Shown here piece after piece: positions 6,894 through 15,788 of a DNA stretch of 64,000 bases (positions are counted from its first letter, which is position 1; every line of letters starts with the position of its first letter). Under the pieces are notes generated by a model, which worked only from the letters and a program-made list of their open reading frames with translations, made no database searches and was not told the origin of the DNA. The stretch is from an uncultured Collinsella sp. (GTDB lineage Bacteria > Actinomycetota > Coriobacteriia > Coriobacteriales > Coriobacteriaceae): assembly GCA_959599095.1 (NCBI GenBank), contig CAUGGC010000004.1, positions 43,090 through 107,089 of the forward strand. The letters run 5' to 3'. The translations under genes and the position numbers were made by a program.

Positions 6894-8924
6894 ATGACCG
6901 CACCTGCATCCAAGCTGCTTCAGCCCATTACGGTTGGCCCCCTTGAGCTCAAAAACCGCATTATGTTCCCGCCGTTGACCACCGGCTACGAGGAGCGTGA
7001 CGGCTCCATTGGCGAGCGCAGCCTGGCTTTTTACGAGCGCTTGGCCCGTGGCGGCGTGAGTTACATCGTCATCGGCGACGTTGCTCCCGTCATGACCGCA
7101 AGCCCCACGCCCAAGCTGGCGACCGACGCCCAAATCCCCACGTTTAAGGCCCTGGCCGATGCCGTCCACAAGCACGGCGCCAAGGTCGCGCTGCAGCTGT
7201 TCCACCCCGAGTACGACGTGCCCGGTGTCGGCCGCATGGTCATGGGATCCATGGCCGCCGCCAAGGCCGCGCAGGAGGCCAAGGCCGCCGGCGACGAGGA
7301 GACCTTTGCCGCCAAGATGGCCGAGTCCAACGAGATCCGCAACCAGGCCTACGCCAAGCTGCACCACGACATGCAGCACTTTGTGAACGAGGCGAGTGTG
7401 GAGCAGCTCACCCAGATCAAGGAGGCTATCGCCGCCTCGGCCGCTCGCGCGCAGCAGGCCGGCATCGACGCCATCGAGGTCCACGGCGACCGCCTGGTAG
7501 GTTCGCTGTGCTCGGCCATCCTCAACCAGCGCACCGACGAGTACGGCGGCTCGTTCGAGAACCGCGTTCGCTACGCGCTGGAGGTCGTCGCTGCCATTAA
7601 GGAAGCCGCGCCGCAGCTGATGGTGGAGTACAAGCTCCCCGTGATCATGGAGAACCCCGACGGCACGCCGCGCGGCAAGGGTGGCCTGCAGCCCGACGAG
7701 GCCTGCGAGTTTGCCAAGCTGCTCGAGGGCGCGGGCATCGATATGATTCAGGTCGCACAGGCCAACCACACCGGCAACATGGGCGACACCATTCCGCCCA
7801 TGGGCGCCATGCCCTACAACTGGACGCTGCCCGTGGCCGAGCGCGTCAAGGCCCTGGTCTCCGTGCCGGTGGCAACCGTCGGCCGCGTTGTCTCGGTTGA
7901 GGCCGGCGAGAAGATTCTGGAAGACGGCTCCGCCGATATCATCGCTTATGGCCGCTCGCTCATGTGCGACCCCGACATTGCGCTGAAGGCCGCCACGGGC
8001 GAGCCCATTCGCGAGTGCCTCAACTGCAATAAGGGCTGTGTCGACGCGATTCAAAACCGCAAGTACATCTCGTGCGTGCTTAATGCCGAGAACGGCGACG
8101 AGGCGACCATCGCCATCAAGCCGGGCGAGGGCGACAAGAAGATCGCCGTGGTGGGCGGCGGTATTGCCGGCCTGGAGGCCGCGCGCGTGGCGGCCAAGCG
8201 CGGTTACGACGTGACCGTCTACGAGGCGAGCGATCATCTGGGCGGCCAGATTGTGCTGGCGGCCGCGCCTCCGCGCAAGGACGAGATCATGCGCTCGGTC
8301 GAGTACTACGAGAAGATTCTGCCTGGCCTGGGCGTGAAGGTTGAGCTCAACCATGCCGCTACCGCTGAGGACCTCAACGCCGCCGACGCCGCGATTGTGG
8401 CCGTGGGCGCGCACGACGTGGTCATCCCCGTTCCGGGTGCCGACTCGGAGAAGGTCGTCTCGAGCTGGGACGTGCTGGCCGGCAAGGTGGAGCTTACGGG
8501 CCGCGTCGCCGTCATTGGCGGCGGCCTGGTGGGCACCGAGACTGCCGAGTACCTGCTGCAGCACGGCTGCGAGGTGGCGATCGTGGAGATGCTCGACAAG
8601 ATTGCCGCGGGCGAGTCCGAGACCATTCTGCCGCTGATTATGAGCGACTTTGCCGAGCACAACGTGGAGCAGCACGTGAAGACCCGCCTGACCGCCATTA
8701 CCGACGAGGGCGTGGAGGCTGTTCGCACCACCGAGGACGGCGCCGAGGAGCCGGTGAAGATCGCCTGCGATTACGTGGTGATGGCCGTGGGCTCCAAGGC
8801 CAACGCGTTTGACCTGGATGGCGTGACGGTGCCCGTGACCTGCGTGGGCGACTGCTCGGGTGAGCGCACCGCCGACATTGCGAGCGCCATTCGCACGGCG
8901 TATCACGCGGCCAACGAGCTGTAG
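6894..8924 (+). CDS. NADH-dependent flavin/Fe-S ene-reductase (BaiCD/enoate reductase family)
   Basis: 676 aa. Residues 1-~370 form an old-yellow-enzyme TIM barrel (LKNRIMFPPLTTGY, VALQLFHPEYD, EVHGDRLVGSLCSAILNQRTD, GRSLMCDPD). A 4Fe-4S cysteine cluster follows (CLNCNKGCVDAIQNRKYISC, about 380-400), then a C-terminal FAD/NAD(P) module with two GxGxxG folds (VVGGGIAGLEAARVA and VIGGGLVGTETAEYL). This is the layout of 2,4-dienoyl-CoA reductase, enoate reductase and the bile-acid 4-ene-reductases BaiCD/BaiH. The substrate cannot be assigned, and no bile-acid or CoA-ligase genes are adjacent. GAGAGG is best spaced for the ATG at 6894 (another ATG lies at 6888). Monocistronic with its own terminator. 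Confidence 0.88.
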   Translation: MTAPASKLLQPITVGPLELKNRIMFPPLTTGYEERDGSIGERSLAFYERLARGGVSYIVIGDVAPVMTASPTPKLATDAQIPTFKALADAVHKHGAKVALQLFHPEYDVPGVGRMVMGSMAAAKAAQEAKAAGDEETFAAKMAESNEIRNQAYAKLHHDMQHFVNEASVEQLTQIKEAIAASAARAQQAGIDAIEVHGDRLVGSLCSAILNQRTDEYGGSFENRVRYALEVVAAIKEAAPQLMVEYKLPVIMENPDGTPRGKGGLQPDEACEFAKLLEGAGIDMIQVAQANHTGNMGDTIPPMGAMPYNWTLPVAERVKALVSVPVATVGRVVSVEAGEKILEDGSADIIAYGRSLMCDPDIALKAATGEPIRECLNCNKGCVDAIQNRKYISCVLNAENGDEATIAIKPGEGDKKIAVVGGGIAGLEAARVAAKRGYDVTVYEASDHLGGQIVLAAAPPRKDEIMRSVEYYEKILPGLGVKVELNHAATAEDLNAADAAIVAVGAHDVVIPVPGADSEKVVSSWDVLAGKVELTGRVAVIGGGLVGTETAEYLLQHGCEVAIVEMLDKIAAGESETILPLIMSDFAEHNVEQHVKTRLTAITDEGVEAVRTTEDGAEEPVKIACDYVVMAVGSKANAFDLDGVTVPVTCVGDCSGERTADIASAIRTAYHAANEL

Positions 8925-8997
8925 TTGAACATCGCGGCCAGGCGGGACGGTGGCACGGATCCGTCTCGCCCGGCTGTGTCCCGTCGGGTGTCAATCG

Positions 8998-9036
8998 GTG
9001 CGGGGCCTGCAAGCGCAGCAGGTCCCGCCCTTTTTG
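8998..9036 (+). terminator. Intrinsic terminator
   Basis: GCGGGGCCTGC pairs with GCAGGTCCCGC around a small loop, followed by CTTTTTG. About 75 bp after the flavoprotein gene. Confidence 0.85.
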
Positions 9037-9039
9037 TTT

Positions 9040-9364
9040 TGCTCCGGTGGATGGCAATGCGCGGTAATCATGAGGAGTGAGGACGTCTACTGTCTCGCAG
9101 ATCACTCAAAATTATTGGGGGAGGGGTTAATAACTATATCCTCTATACCAAAGGACATAAAGAGATGCCAATTTTGTTGACAAGCGAATGACGATTAGCT
9201 GCGAGTTGGCTACCAGCGTAAATAATCGATAAAGAAATGTCGTAATTTGGTGCCAAATGCCCAGATAACGCCGCGTCTATTTTAATTAACTGCTTTGAGC
9301 AAACAGTAAAATGCTACTATCTAACTTGCACGTAAGAAAGCAGATTAACGGTTAAGGCTAAGAA
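9040..9364. other. AT-rich intergenic region with putative promoter
   Basis: No gene seen. The stretch from about 9100 is clearly richer in A/T than its surroundings. TTGAGC (about 9294), a 17-bp spacer and TATCTA (about 9317) could be the promoter for the HTH gene. The base composition together with the transposase-like neighbour suggests acquired or relic DNA; this is inference. Confidence 0.4.
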
Positions 9365-9373
9365 GTGGCAGGT

Positions 9374-9754
9374 ATGTCGGAAGCAACTAGGACTCGCACG
9401 CATGCGCCTGAGGTTAGGCAGCGCGCCGTCGAGATCCTCCAAGAGGGGGTCGGTCATCGCGCCCTCGCTGCGGAGCTTGGCATTCCCCAGGCCACGGCTC
9501 GTCAGTGGGCCCGCGCGTATGCCGTGGGCGGTGCCGACGCCGTTCTCAACGCCGGTTCGCATCATCACACCTATTCGTACGACGTAAAGCTCGCTGTGGT
9601 TAAGGACCGTCTGGAAAACGGCTTGACGGTTCGCGAGGCCATGATCAAGCACAAGATTCCCAGCGAGTCTTCGGTCAAGGCTTGGTGCCGTCAGTACCGC
9701 GAGAGCGGTGAGTCCGCACTGGTCGATAAGCCGCGCGTTAAAAAGGCGGAATAG
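9374..9754 (+). CDS. Orphan transposase-type double helix-turn-helix protein
   Basis: 126 aa from ATG 9374; a GTG at 9365 is an alternative start. Two tandem helix-turn-helix units resemble the OrfA part of IS3/IS150-type elements: RQRAVEILQEGVGHRALAAE...TARQWARAY, then VKLAVVKDRLENGLTVREAM...SVKAWCRQYRESG. No DDE catalytic partner, terminal inverted repeat or frameshift site is visible on either side. The gene has its own terminator. It may be a remnant or a domesticated DNA-binding protein. Function unknown. Confidence 0.7.
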   Translation: MSEATRTRTHAPEVRQRAVEILQEGVGHRALAAELGIPQATARQWARAYAVGGADAVLNAGSHHHTYSYDVKLAVVKDRLENGLTVREAMIKHKIPSESSVKAWCRQYRESGESALVDKPRVKKAE

Positions 9755-9766
9755 CAAACGGGATGG

Positions 9767-9789
9767 TGCGCCCACAGGGGCGCATTTTT
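9767..9789 (+). terminator. Intrinsic terminator
   Basis: TGCGCCC / GGGGCGCA stem with a 3-nt loop and a T5 tail, 12 bp after the HTH gene. Confidence 0.8.
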
Positions 9790-10040
9790 CTTGCCGCGCC
9801 AACTTTTTGGACCGGCGCGAGCCTATTGGGACATCCTCCAAAGTGCCCAATAAACCGCGCGCAGTGGCCCGCGCGTCCGTCGCTGCGGTAAAGGGACGTC
9901 ACCCCTCTACTCCAATGCGGACAGACTCCTTGCCCCGTACGCCTAAAACTCCCCAGTTGACCGAAAACCTGCCACCGCAACCCCGTAATTGAGCTATAAC
10001 GTTAAACAATTGCAGCGTTTTTGCATGGGGGAGTGATGGT

Positions 10041-12923
10041 ATGACGCTACTGTATTTCCTTACCCTGTTTCCGCTGGTACCGGCGCTGGGCATGCTGCTC
10101 GCGCGCGGTGACCGCACCCGCGATGCGGTGGGGCTCATAGGCTCCGGCATTATTATGGCGGTGACAGTTGTAGTCGCCGTCATGTTTTTTGGCACGGGTC
10201 CGCAGAGCTTTGAGGTTGCCCCCGGCACCTCGCATGTGCTCTCGATCATCAGTTCCGTTATCGACGTCATCCTGTGCGCCGTCATCCTGTACAACGCGTA
10301 CAAATATAGGAACGCGCTCACCACGGTGCTCAGCGTAGTCCAGTTGGTGGGCTCGCTCGCCTTTGCAGCCATGACGCTGCCCGCGACCGAAGCCGTCACC
10401 GCAACCCCGCTCTACCTGGACTACATGAGCGTGATCATGGTCCTCGCCGTCGGCATCGTCGGCAGCCTTATCTGCGTGTATGCCCTGGGCTACATGAAGG
10501 ACTTCCAGGCCCACGACGAGCACGAGGCTGCGCTGCGCGGGCAGACCGCGCCCGACCGTCGCCCGCAGTTCCTGGCGCTTATGTTCCTGTTCCTCTCAGC
10601 CATGTTCGTCATCGTGACGAGCGACAACCTTGAGTGGCTGTTCTGCGGCTGGGAAATCACCACCGTGTGCTCGTTCCTTATGATTGGCTACACGCGCACG
10701 CCCGAGGCCATCAAGAACGCCTTCACCCAGATCATCCTCAACATGCTGGGCGGTATCGCGTTTTTGGCCGGACTCATGTACCTGCACGTTAACAGCATGC
10801 CGCTGACCATCTCGGGCATGATCGAGCTTTCCGGCGCCGGAACCGCGCAATCTGCGCTGCTGGTGATGCCGGTCATTCTGTTGTCGCTCGCCGCGCTCAC
10901 CAAGGCCGCACAGATGCCGTTCCACACGTGGCTGTTGGGTGCCATGGTTGCCCCCACGCCCACGAGCGCCCTGCTGCACTCGTCAACCATGGTCAAAGCC
11001 GGCGTGTTCCTGATGGTCAAGCTGAGCCCACTCTATGCCATCTATCCCGTGACCGGCTTTATGGTCACGAGTGTGGGTGCCATCACGTTTTTGCTCGCTG
11101 CCCTCATGGCCATCTCGCAGAGCAACGCCAAACGTGTGCTCGCGTACTCCACCATTTCCAACTTGGGCCTTATCAGCGCCTGCTTGGGTGTCGGCGCGCC
11201 CGAGGCCGTATGGGCCGCCATCTTCCTAATCCTGTTCCACACGGTGGCAAAGTCGCTGCTGTTCCTGTGCGTGGGCACGGCCGAGCATCATATCGGCAGC
11301 CGCAATATCGAGGACATGGACGGTATGTTCAGCCGCATGCCGCACCTGACGCGCCTTATGATGCTGGGCATCATGGGCATGTTTGTGGCGCCGTTTGGCA
11401 TGCTCGTGTCCAAGTGGGGCGCCCTGGTGGCGTTTGCGCAGACCGGCAACGTGCTCATGATCATGGTGCTGGCCTTTGGCTCGGCCGCGACGTTCTATTT
11501 TTGGGGCAAGTGGCTTGCCAAGCTTTCGGGCGTCGACCCCACGGCTCAAAACGTCGAGGTCAATGTCCATAAGACCGAATGGATGGCGCTCAACACCATC
11601 GCCGCGCTGCTGATTCTGTGCTGCGTGGCGTTTCCGGTTATCTCGAGCGGTCTGGTATCGCCCTATCTCGCCATGGTGTTTGGACGCGTGCCGTACGTTA
11701 TTGGCAAGGACGCCATGTATCTGATGGTGGTTATCGTAGCGTTTATCGCCGTGGTGCTGCTGACGTCGTTCCGCGTGAGCAATAAGCCGCACGTCAACGT
11801 GTACCTTTCGGGCGTGGGAACCGACAAATATCGCCATTTCCGCGGCTCGATGGGACGCGAGGTGAAGGCCGAAAAGCGCAATTGGTACTCGGAGGACGCC
11901 CTTGGCGAGAAGCGTATTGGCCCCGCGGGTAGCGTCGTGTGCTGCAGCATTATCTTGTTTGCGCTGCTGTGTTGCGCGTGGATTGGGCCCGAGCGGCTTG
12001 CCATGAGCGCGCCCTCGGTGTTGCGCGGCAAGTATTTTGAAGGTTCGGGCGTCGTGGGCATCTTTATTGGCACCGTGGCGTTTGCCTTGATTGCGCCTTT
12101 GGTTGGTGGCCTGATCGACGGCGTTGACCGTAAGCTTTCGGCTCGCATGCAGGGCCGCGTGGGCCCGCGCCTGCTACAACCCTTCTACGATGTGGCCAAG
12201 CTCCTGCGCAAGGCCCCCGCCAGCGTAAACACCATGGACGACACCTACATGGCGTGCGCGCTCATCTTTACCGTGGTGGGCGGCGGCATCTTTGTGTCGG
12301 GCTCCAACACGCTGCTGTGCGCGTTTATGGTTACCCTCGCCGCGATCTTTGTGGTGTTGGCGTCCGCCTCGACGCAAAGCCCGTTTGCTCAGGTCGGCGC
12401 CGACCGCGAGCTGCTGCAGGTCATGAGTTACGAGCCCGCCGTTCTGCTGATGAGTGTGGGCCTGTACCTTGCCACCGACAGCTTCGATTCCATTGCTGTG
12501 ACGGGGCAGTCGGCCCCTATCATCGTGTACAGCGCGCCCATTTTCCTCGCGTTGCTCGCGGTGCTTACCATCAAGCTGCGCAAGTCGCCGTTTGACCTTT
12601 CGTACTCGCATCATGCGCATCAGGAGATCGTCCAGGGCGTCGCCACCGAGATGAGCGGCGGCACGCTGGCCAAGATGACCCTTATGCACTGGTGCGAGAC
12701 CGTGCTGTTTTTGATGTGGGTGGGCATGTTCTTTGTTTGGGACAACCCCGTGAGCTGGGTTGTAGCCCTGGTCGTGATGGCCGCGACGTATTTTGTCGAG
12801 GTCCTGATCGACAACACCTTCGCACGCAGCACCTGGCGCAGCTGCTTTAGGCTCGGATGGGGCGTGGCGCTGGTGTTTGGCCTGCTCAACCTTATGCCCA
12901 TCCTCGTCGACGTATTTATTTAG
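10041..12923 (+). CDS. echA-echB: Ech-type hydrogenase membrane subunit, EchA-EchB fusion
   Basis: 960 aa in one uninterrupted frame. Residues 1-~640 are a NuoL/HyfB/EchA-like ion-translocating antiporter subunit with about 14 membrane helices. Signatures include the loop-helix motif around LTKAAQMPFHTWLLGAMVAP and SNAKRVLAYSTISNLG. Residues ~650-960 are a NuoH/HycD/EchB-like quinone-module relative: GLIDGVDRKLSARMQGRVGP, QVMSYEPA, RKSPFDLSYSHHAHQEIVQG. In characterised Ech complexes these are two separate genes. GGGGAG precedes the ATG. The protein would anchor the complex and couple ferredoxin oxidation and H2 formation to H+ or Na+ pumping. First gene of the operon, 12 bp before echC. Confidence 0.9.
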   Translation: MTLLYFLTLFPLVPALGMLLARGDRTRDAVGLIGSGIIMAVTVVVAVMFFGTGPQSFEVAPGTSHVLSIISSVIDVILCAVILYNAYKYRNALTTVLSVVQLVGSLAFAAMTLPATEAVTATPLYLDYMSVIMVLAVGIVGSLICVYALGYMKDFQAHDEHEAALRGQTAPDRRPQFLALMFLFLSAMFVIVTSDNLEWLFCGWEITTVCSFLMIGYTRTPEAIKNAFTQIILNMLGGIAFLAGLMYLHVNSMPLTISGMIELSGAGTAQSALLVMPVILLSLAALTKAAQMPFHTWLLGAMVAPTPTSALLHSSTMVKAGVFLMVKLSPLYAIYPVTGFMVTSVGAITFLLAALMAISQSNAKRVLAYSTISNLGLISACLGVGAPEAVWAAIFLILFHTVAKSLLFLCVGTAEHHIGSRNIEDMDGMFSRMPHLTRLMMLGIMGMFVAPFGMLVSKWGALVAFAQTGNVLMIMVLAFGSAATFYFWGKWLAKLSGVDPTAQNVEVNVHKTEWMALNTIAALLILCCVAFPVISSGLVSPYLAMVFGRVPYVIGKDAMYLMVVIVAFIAVVLLTSFRVSNKPHVNVYLSGVGTDKYRHFRGSMGREVKAEKRNWYSEDALGEKRIGPAGSVVCCSIILFALLCCAWIGPERLAMSAPSVLRGKYFEGSGVVGIFIGTVAFALIAPLVGGLIDGVDRKLSARMQGRVGPRLLQPFYDVAKLLRKAPASVNTMDDTYMACALIFTVVGGGIFVSGSNTLLCAFMVTLAAIFVVLASASTQSPFAQVGADRELLQVMSYEPAVLLMSVGLYLATDSFDSIAVTGQSAPIIVYSAPIFLALLAVLTIKLRKSPFDLSYSHHAHQEIVQGVATEMSGGTLAKMTLMHWCETVLFLMWVGMFFVWDNPVSWVVALVVMAATYFVEVLIDNTFARSTWRSCFRLGWGVALVFGLLNLMPILVDVFI

Positions 12924-12935
12924 GAGGCGGCATCC

Positions 12936-13550
12936 ATGGATCATAAAATGTCGCGCTCGCCGTGGGTTATTCATTACGACGGCTCGAGCTGCAACGGATG
13001 CGATATCGAGGTGTTGGCCTCGCTCACGCCGCTGTTCGATGCGGAACGCTTTGGCGTGGTCAACACCGGCAACCCCAAGCATGCGGACATCTTTTTGGTG
13101 ACGGGGTCGGTCAATGTCCAGAACCTGCCTGTCGTGCGCCAGATTTACAACCAGATGCTCGAGCCCAAGTGCGTGGTGGCCTGCGGCATCTGCGCGTGTT
13201 CGGGCGGCGTGTTCCGCGATGCCTACAACGTGATCGGCGGCGTGGACCGCGCGATTCCCGTGGACGTGTACGCGCCCGGGTGCGCCATTCGCCCCGAGAC
13301 GGTGATCGATGCCATCGTGGAGGCGTGCGGCATCCTGGACCAGAAGGAGGCCGTGATGCGCGCCGGCGGCGATCCGCTCACCGTGGGCGGCGCCGCTACC
13401 TGGGACGGTGGCGTTGAGCTGGGCGAGGACGGGTTTGTGGCTGGGGCTGGGGCCGGCGACGCGCCTGCCGGGACGCCCGCCGCGTCCGTCGCTGACGACG
13501 CACCTGTTGAGACGCCCACCGCGTCCGTCGCTGCAAAGGAGGCCGAGTAA
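12936..13550 (+). CDS. echC: Ech hydrogenase small subunit (NuoB-like)
   Basis: 204 aa. Residues 1-~150 are the electron-transfer small subunit. The cysteines for the proximal 4Fe-4S cluster are seen in CNGCDIE, CGICACSGG and PGCAIRPE. The last ~50 residues are an acidic Ala/Pro/Thr tail with two imperfect copies of a (T)PxASVA unit, not found in ordinary EchC/NuoB. AGGAGG lies just before the ATG. Its TAA shares one base with the ATG of echD. Confidence 0.92.
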   Translation: MDHKMSRSPWVIHYDGSSCNGCDIEVLASLTPLFDAERFGVVNTGNPKHADIFLVTGSVNVQNLPVVRQIYNQMLEPKCVVACGICACSGGVFRDAYNVIGGVDRAIPVDVYAPGCAIRPETVIDAIVEACGILDQKEAVMRAGGDPLTVGGAATWDGGVELGEDGFVAGAGAGDAPAGTPAASVADDAPVETPTASVAAKEAE

Positions 13551-14269
13551 TGCAAAAGGCTATCTATACAACCGTCGGGATCGATGAGCTCCTGTCGCAT
13601 GTCCAGGCGCTCAAGGGCGTCGGCGCGCGCTTTGTGCAAATGCACGCCGAGCGCAACGTCGACGACGGCTCGTATCGCCTGCTCTATACGTTTATCAACG
13701 TTCGTGCTGCTCAGGAGCATATTGCGCAGGACGGCAGCTATGCGACCGAGAACCTGGTGGTTGAGGGCATCGACCAGTACCAGGAGATTCCGTCCATCAG
13801 CTCGTATTATCCGGCGGTGTTCCCGTTTGAGAACGAGGCGCACGACCTATTTGGTCTTGCCATTACCGACATGCAGATCGACTTTAAGGGCTTTTTCTAC
13901 CAGGCCTCGACTGCCGAGCCCATGAGCGTTATCACGCCCGAGGTGAAGGCCGCGCGCGAGAAGGCCATGAAGGTCCGTGCCGCCGCCGAGGCCAAGGCGC
14001 GCAAGGCTGCGGCCGAAAAGGCCGCCGCTGCCGCGGCCGCTGCGGGGGAGGCTGCCACGGGCGCTGGCGATGCTGCGGGGGAGGCTGCCGCTCAGCCCGA
14101 TGCGGCTGCCGGCTCCGATGCTCAGCACGATGAAGCTGCTGCGAAGGCTGCGCTCAAGGCCGCCGAGATGGAGGCAAAGCTCGCCGCCATGGATCCCGAG
14201 AAAGCGGCCAAGGTCCGCGCGGCGCTTGCCGCCAAGGCCGCCCGCGACAAGCAGAAAAAGGAGGCGTAA
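13550..14269 (+). CDS. echD: Ech hydrogenase subunit D (NuoC-like)
   Basis: 239 aa. The first ~140 residues match the NuoC/EchD fold: a compact alpha/beta domain, then ISSYYPAVFPFENEAHDLFGLAITD, the segment that contacts the large subunit. From ~residue 140 the chain is an Ala/Lys/Glu-rich low-complexity tail of ~100 residues, likely helical and highly charged, absent from typical homologues. One-base overlap with echC; 5-bp gap to echE. Confidence 0.88.
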   Translation: MQKAIYTTVGIDELLSHVQALKGVGARFVQMHAERNVDDGSYRLLYTFINVRAAQEHIAQDGSYATENLVVEGIDQYQEIPSISSYYPAVFPFENEAHDLFGLAITDMQIDFKGFFYQASTAEPMSVITPEVKAAREKAMKVRAAAEAKARKAAAEKAAAAAAAAGEAATGAGDAAGEAAAQPDAAAGSDAQHDEAAAKAALKAAEMEAKLAAMDPEKAAKVRAALAAKAARDKQKKEA

Positions 14270-14274
14270 GGTCC

Positions 14275-15363
14275 ATGGCACATCGCTCCGTTATTCCGTT
14301 TGGCCCGCAGCACCCGGTGCTGCCCGAGCCGCTTCATCTGGACCTGGTGATCGATGACGACCGCGTCATCGAGGCAATTCCGCAGATCGGCTTTGTGCAC
14401 CGCGGACTCGAGAAGCTCACCGAAAAGCGCGACATGCACCAGTTTGGCTACATCGCCGAGCGCATCTGCGGCATCTGCGCCGTGGGCCATAGCTATGGCT
14501 ATGCCAACGCCTGCGAGCGCATGCTCGACATCGAGGTGCCCGGCCGCGTGCAGTATATCCGCACCATTTTGCACGAGCTTTCGCGCATTCACTCGCACCT
14601 GCTGTGGCTGGGCTTGCTCGCCGATGCCTTTGGCTTCGAGGCGCTGTTCTATCGTTCGTGGACCCTGCGCGAGCAGATCCTCAAGATCTTCGAGAGTACC
14701 TGCGGCGGCCGCGTGATTCTGTCGATTAACGAGATCGGCGGCCTTAAGCACGACATTGAGGACTCCGAGCTGGCAGGCATTGTCCAGACGCTCGATGCCA
14801 TGCGTCCCGACTACGAGGCCCTGGTGCATACGTTTTTGGACGACAATAGCTGCGGCGAGCGCCTGCATGGCGTGGGCGTGATCAGCAAGAAGGACGCGCT
14901 GGACCTTTCGATGGTCGGCCCGTTCGGTCGTGCCTCGGGCGTGGACTATGACGTGCGCATGTTCGGTGACGGTGCCTATGCGGACCTGTCTGCGTTTGAG
15001 CCCATCGTTGCTAGCGATGGCGACTGCTATGCCCGCTGCCAGGTGCGTTGTGCCGAGGTCACGCAGGCCATGGACATCATCAAGGAGCTTGTCGGCAAGA
15101 TCCCGCACGACGGTATCGGCGGGCGTACCAAGCTTACGCCGGCTGACGGCGCGCGCGGCGAGGTTGTGATTGAGCAGCCGCGCGGCGAGGCGTACTACTA
15201 TGTGCGCGGCAACGGCACCAAGAACCTGGACCGCTTCCGCGTGCGCACGCCGACGTCGCAGAACCTGGCGGGTCTGACGCATGCGCTGCAGGGCGTGCTT
15301 CTTGCCAACGTGCCCATGATTATCCTGACCATCGACCCCTGCATTAGCTGCACGGAAAGGTAG
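14275..15363 (+). CDS. echE: Ech [NiFe]-hydrogenase large subunit
   Basis: 362 aa, catalytic subunit. Both nickel-ligand motifs are intact: RICGIC (about residues 62-67) and C-terminal DPCISC, ending DPCISCTER. This places it with true group 4 hydrogenases rather than NuoD-type proteins, which have lost these cysteines. It reduces protons with electrons from ferredoxin, or the reverse. It ends soon after the second CxxC, like Ech large subunits that are not proteolytically trimmed (inference). No hyp maturation genes occur in this window. Confidence 0.94.
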   Translation: MAHRSVIPFGPQHPVLPEPLHLDLVIDDDRVIEAIPQIGFVHRGLEKLTEKRDMHQFGYIAERICGICAVGHSYGYANACERMLDIEVPGRVQYIRTILHELSRIHSHLLWLGLLADAFGFEALFYRSWTLREQILKIFESTCGGRVILSINEIGGLKHDIEDSELAGIVQTLDAMRPDYEALVHTFLDDNSCGERLHGVGVISKKDALDLSMVGPFGRASGVDYDVRMFGDGAYADLSAFEPIVASDGDCYARCQVRCAEVTQAMDIIKELVGKIPHDGIGGRTKLTPADGARGEVVIEQPRGEAYYYVRGNGTKNLDRFRVRTPTSQNLAGLTHALQGVLLANVPMIILTIDPCISCTER

Positions 15364-15370
15364 GCGCGGC

Positions 15371-15712
15371 ATGAGTTTGCTGACATTTGCCAAGACGGCC
15401 TTGGGCTCTATGGTCAAGCAGCCGGTAACGGTGTGCTATCCGCAGGAGAAGCTCGCGGCGCCCGAGCGCCTGCGCGGGCATATCGTCAATGACATGGACG
15501 TGTGCATTTGCTGCGGCATGTGCGCGCGTCGTTGCCCGGCGGGCGCGCTCGTAGTCGATCGCAAGGGCGGAACGTGGTCGATCGACCCGTATGCCTGTGT
15601 GGTGTGCGGCGAGTGCATCGAGAGCTGCCCCAAGCACTGCCTGACTATGGATACCGCCCGTACTCCGGTTGCGGCAGACAAGATTCCCACGGTAGAAACT
15701 AAGCCGGAGTAG
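15371..15712 (+). CDS. echF: Ech hydrogenase ferredoxin-like subunit
   Basis: 113 aa with two 4Fe-4S motifs: CICCGMCARRCP (about residues 43-54) and CVVCGECIESCP (about 76-87). This subunit passes electrons from soluble ferredoxin to EchC. Seven bp after echE and followed by a terminator, so it closes the operon. No formate- or CO-dehydrogenase gene is attached, which fits ferredoxin as the donor. Confidence 0.92.
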   Translation: MSLLTFAKTALGSMVKQPVTVCYPQEKLAAPERLRGHIVNDMDVCICCGMCARRCPAGALVVDRKGGTWSIDPYACVVCGECIESCPKHCLTMDTARTPVAADKIPTVETKPE

Positions 15713-15722
15713 CGCTGGAATA

Positions 15723-15756
15723 GGGGCCGGTGGGGCAAAAATGCCCCACCGGCCCC
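15723..15756 (+). terminator. Terminator hairpin of the ech operon
   Basis: Perfect 15-bp stem GGGGCCGGTGGGGCA with an A4 loop, but no T run afterwards. It could act as a stem-only terminator or mRNA stabiliser. Confidence 0.65.
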
Positions 15757-15788
15757 GCGCGTGAACTCGCGGTTGGGCCGCTACGAAC

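Noticed and set aside
6618..8906. Very long minus-strand ORF opposite the flavoprotein gene
   Set aside because: It is a codon-bias shadow: His/Gly/Leu-rich translation without motifs, while the plus strand encodes a complete flavoenzyme.
9374..9754. Complete IS3-family insertion sequence
   Set aside because: No orfB with DDE residues, no terminal inverted repeats and no target duplication were found around the gene.
10041..15712. Operon taken as respiratory complex I (nuo)
   Set aside because: The large subunit keeps both CxxC nickel motifs (RICGIC, DPCISC), only Ech-type subunits are present, and NuoE/F/G are missing.
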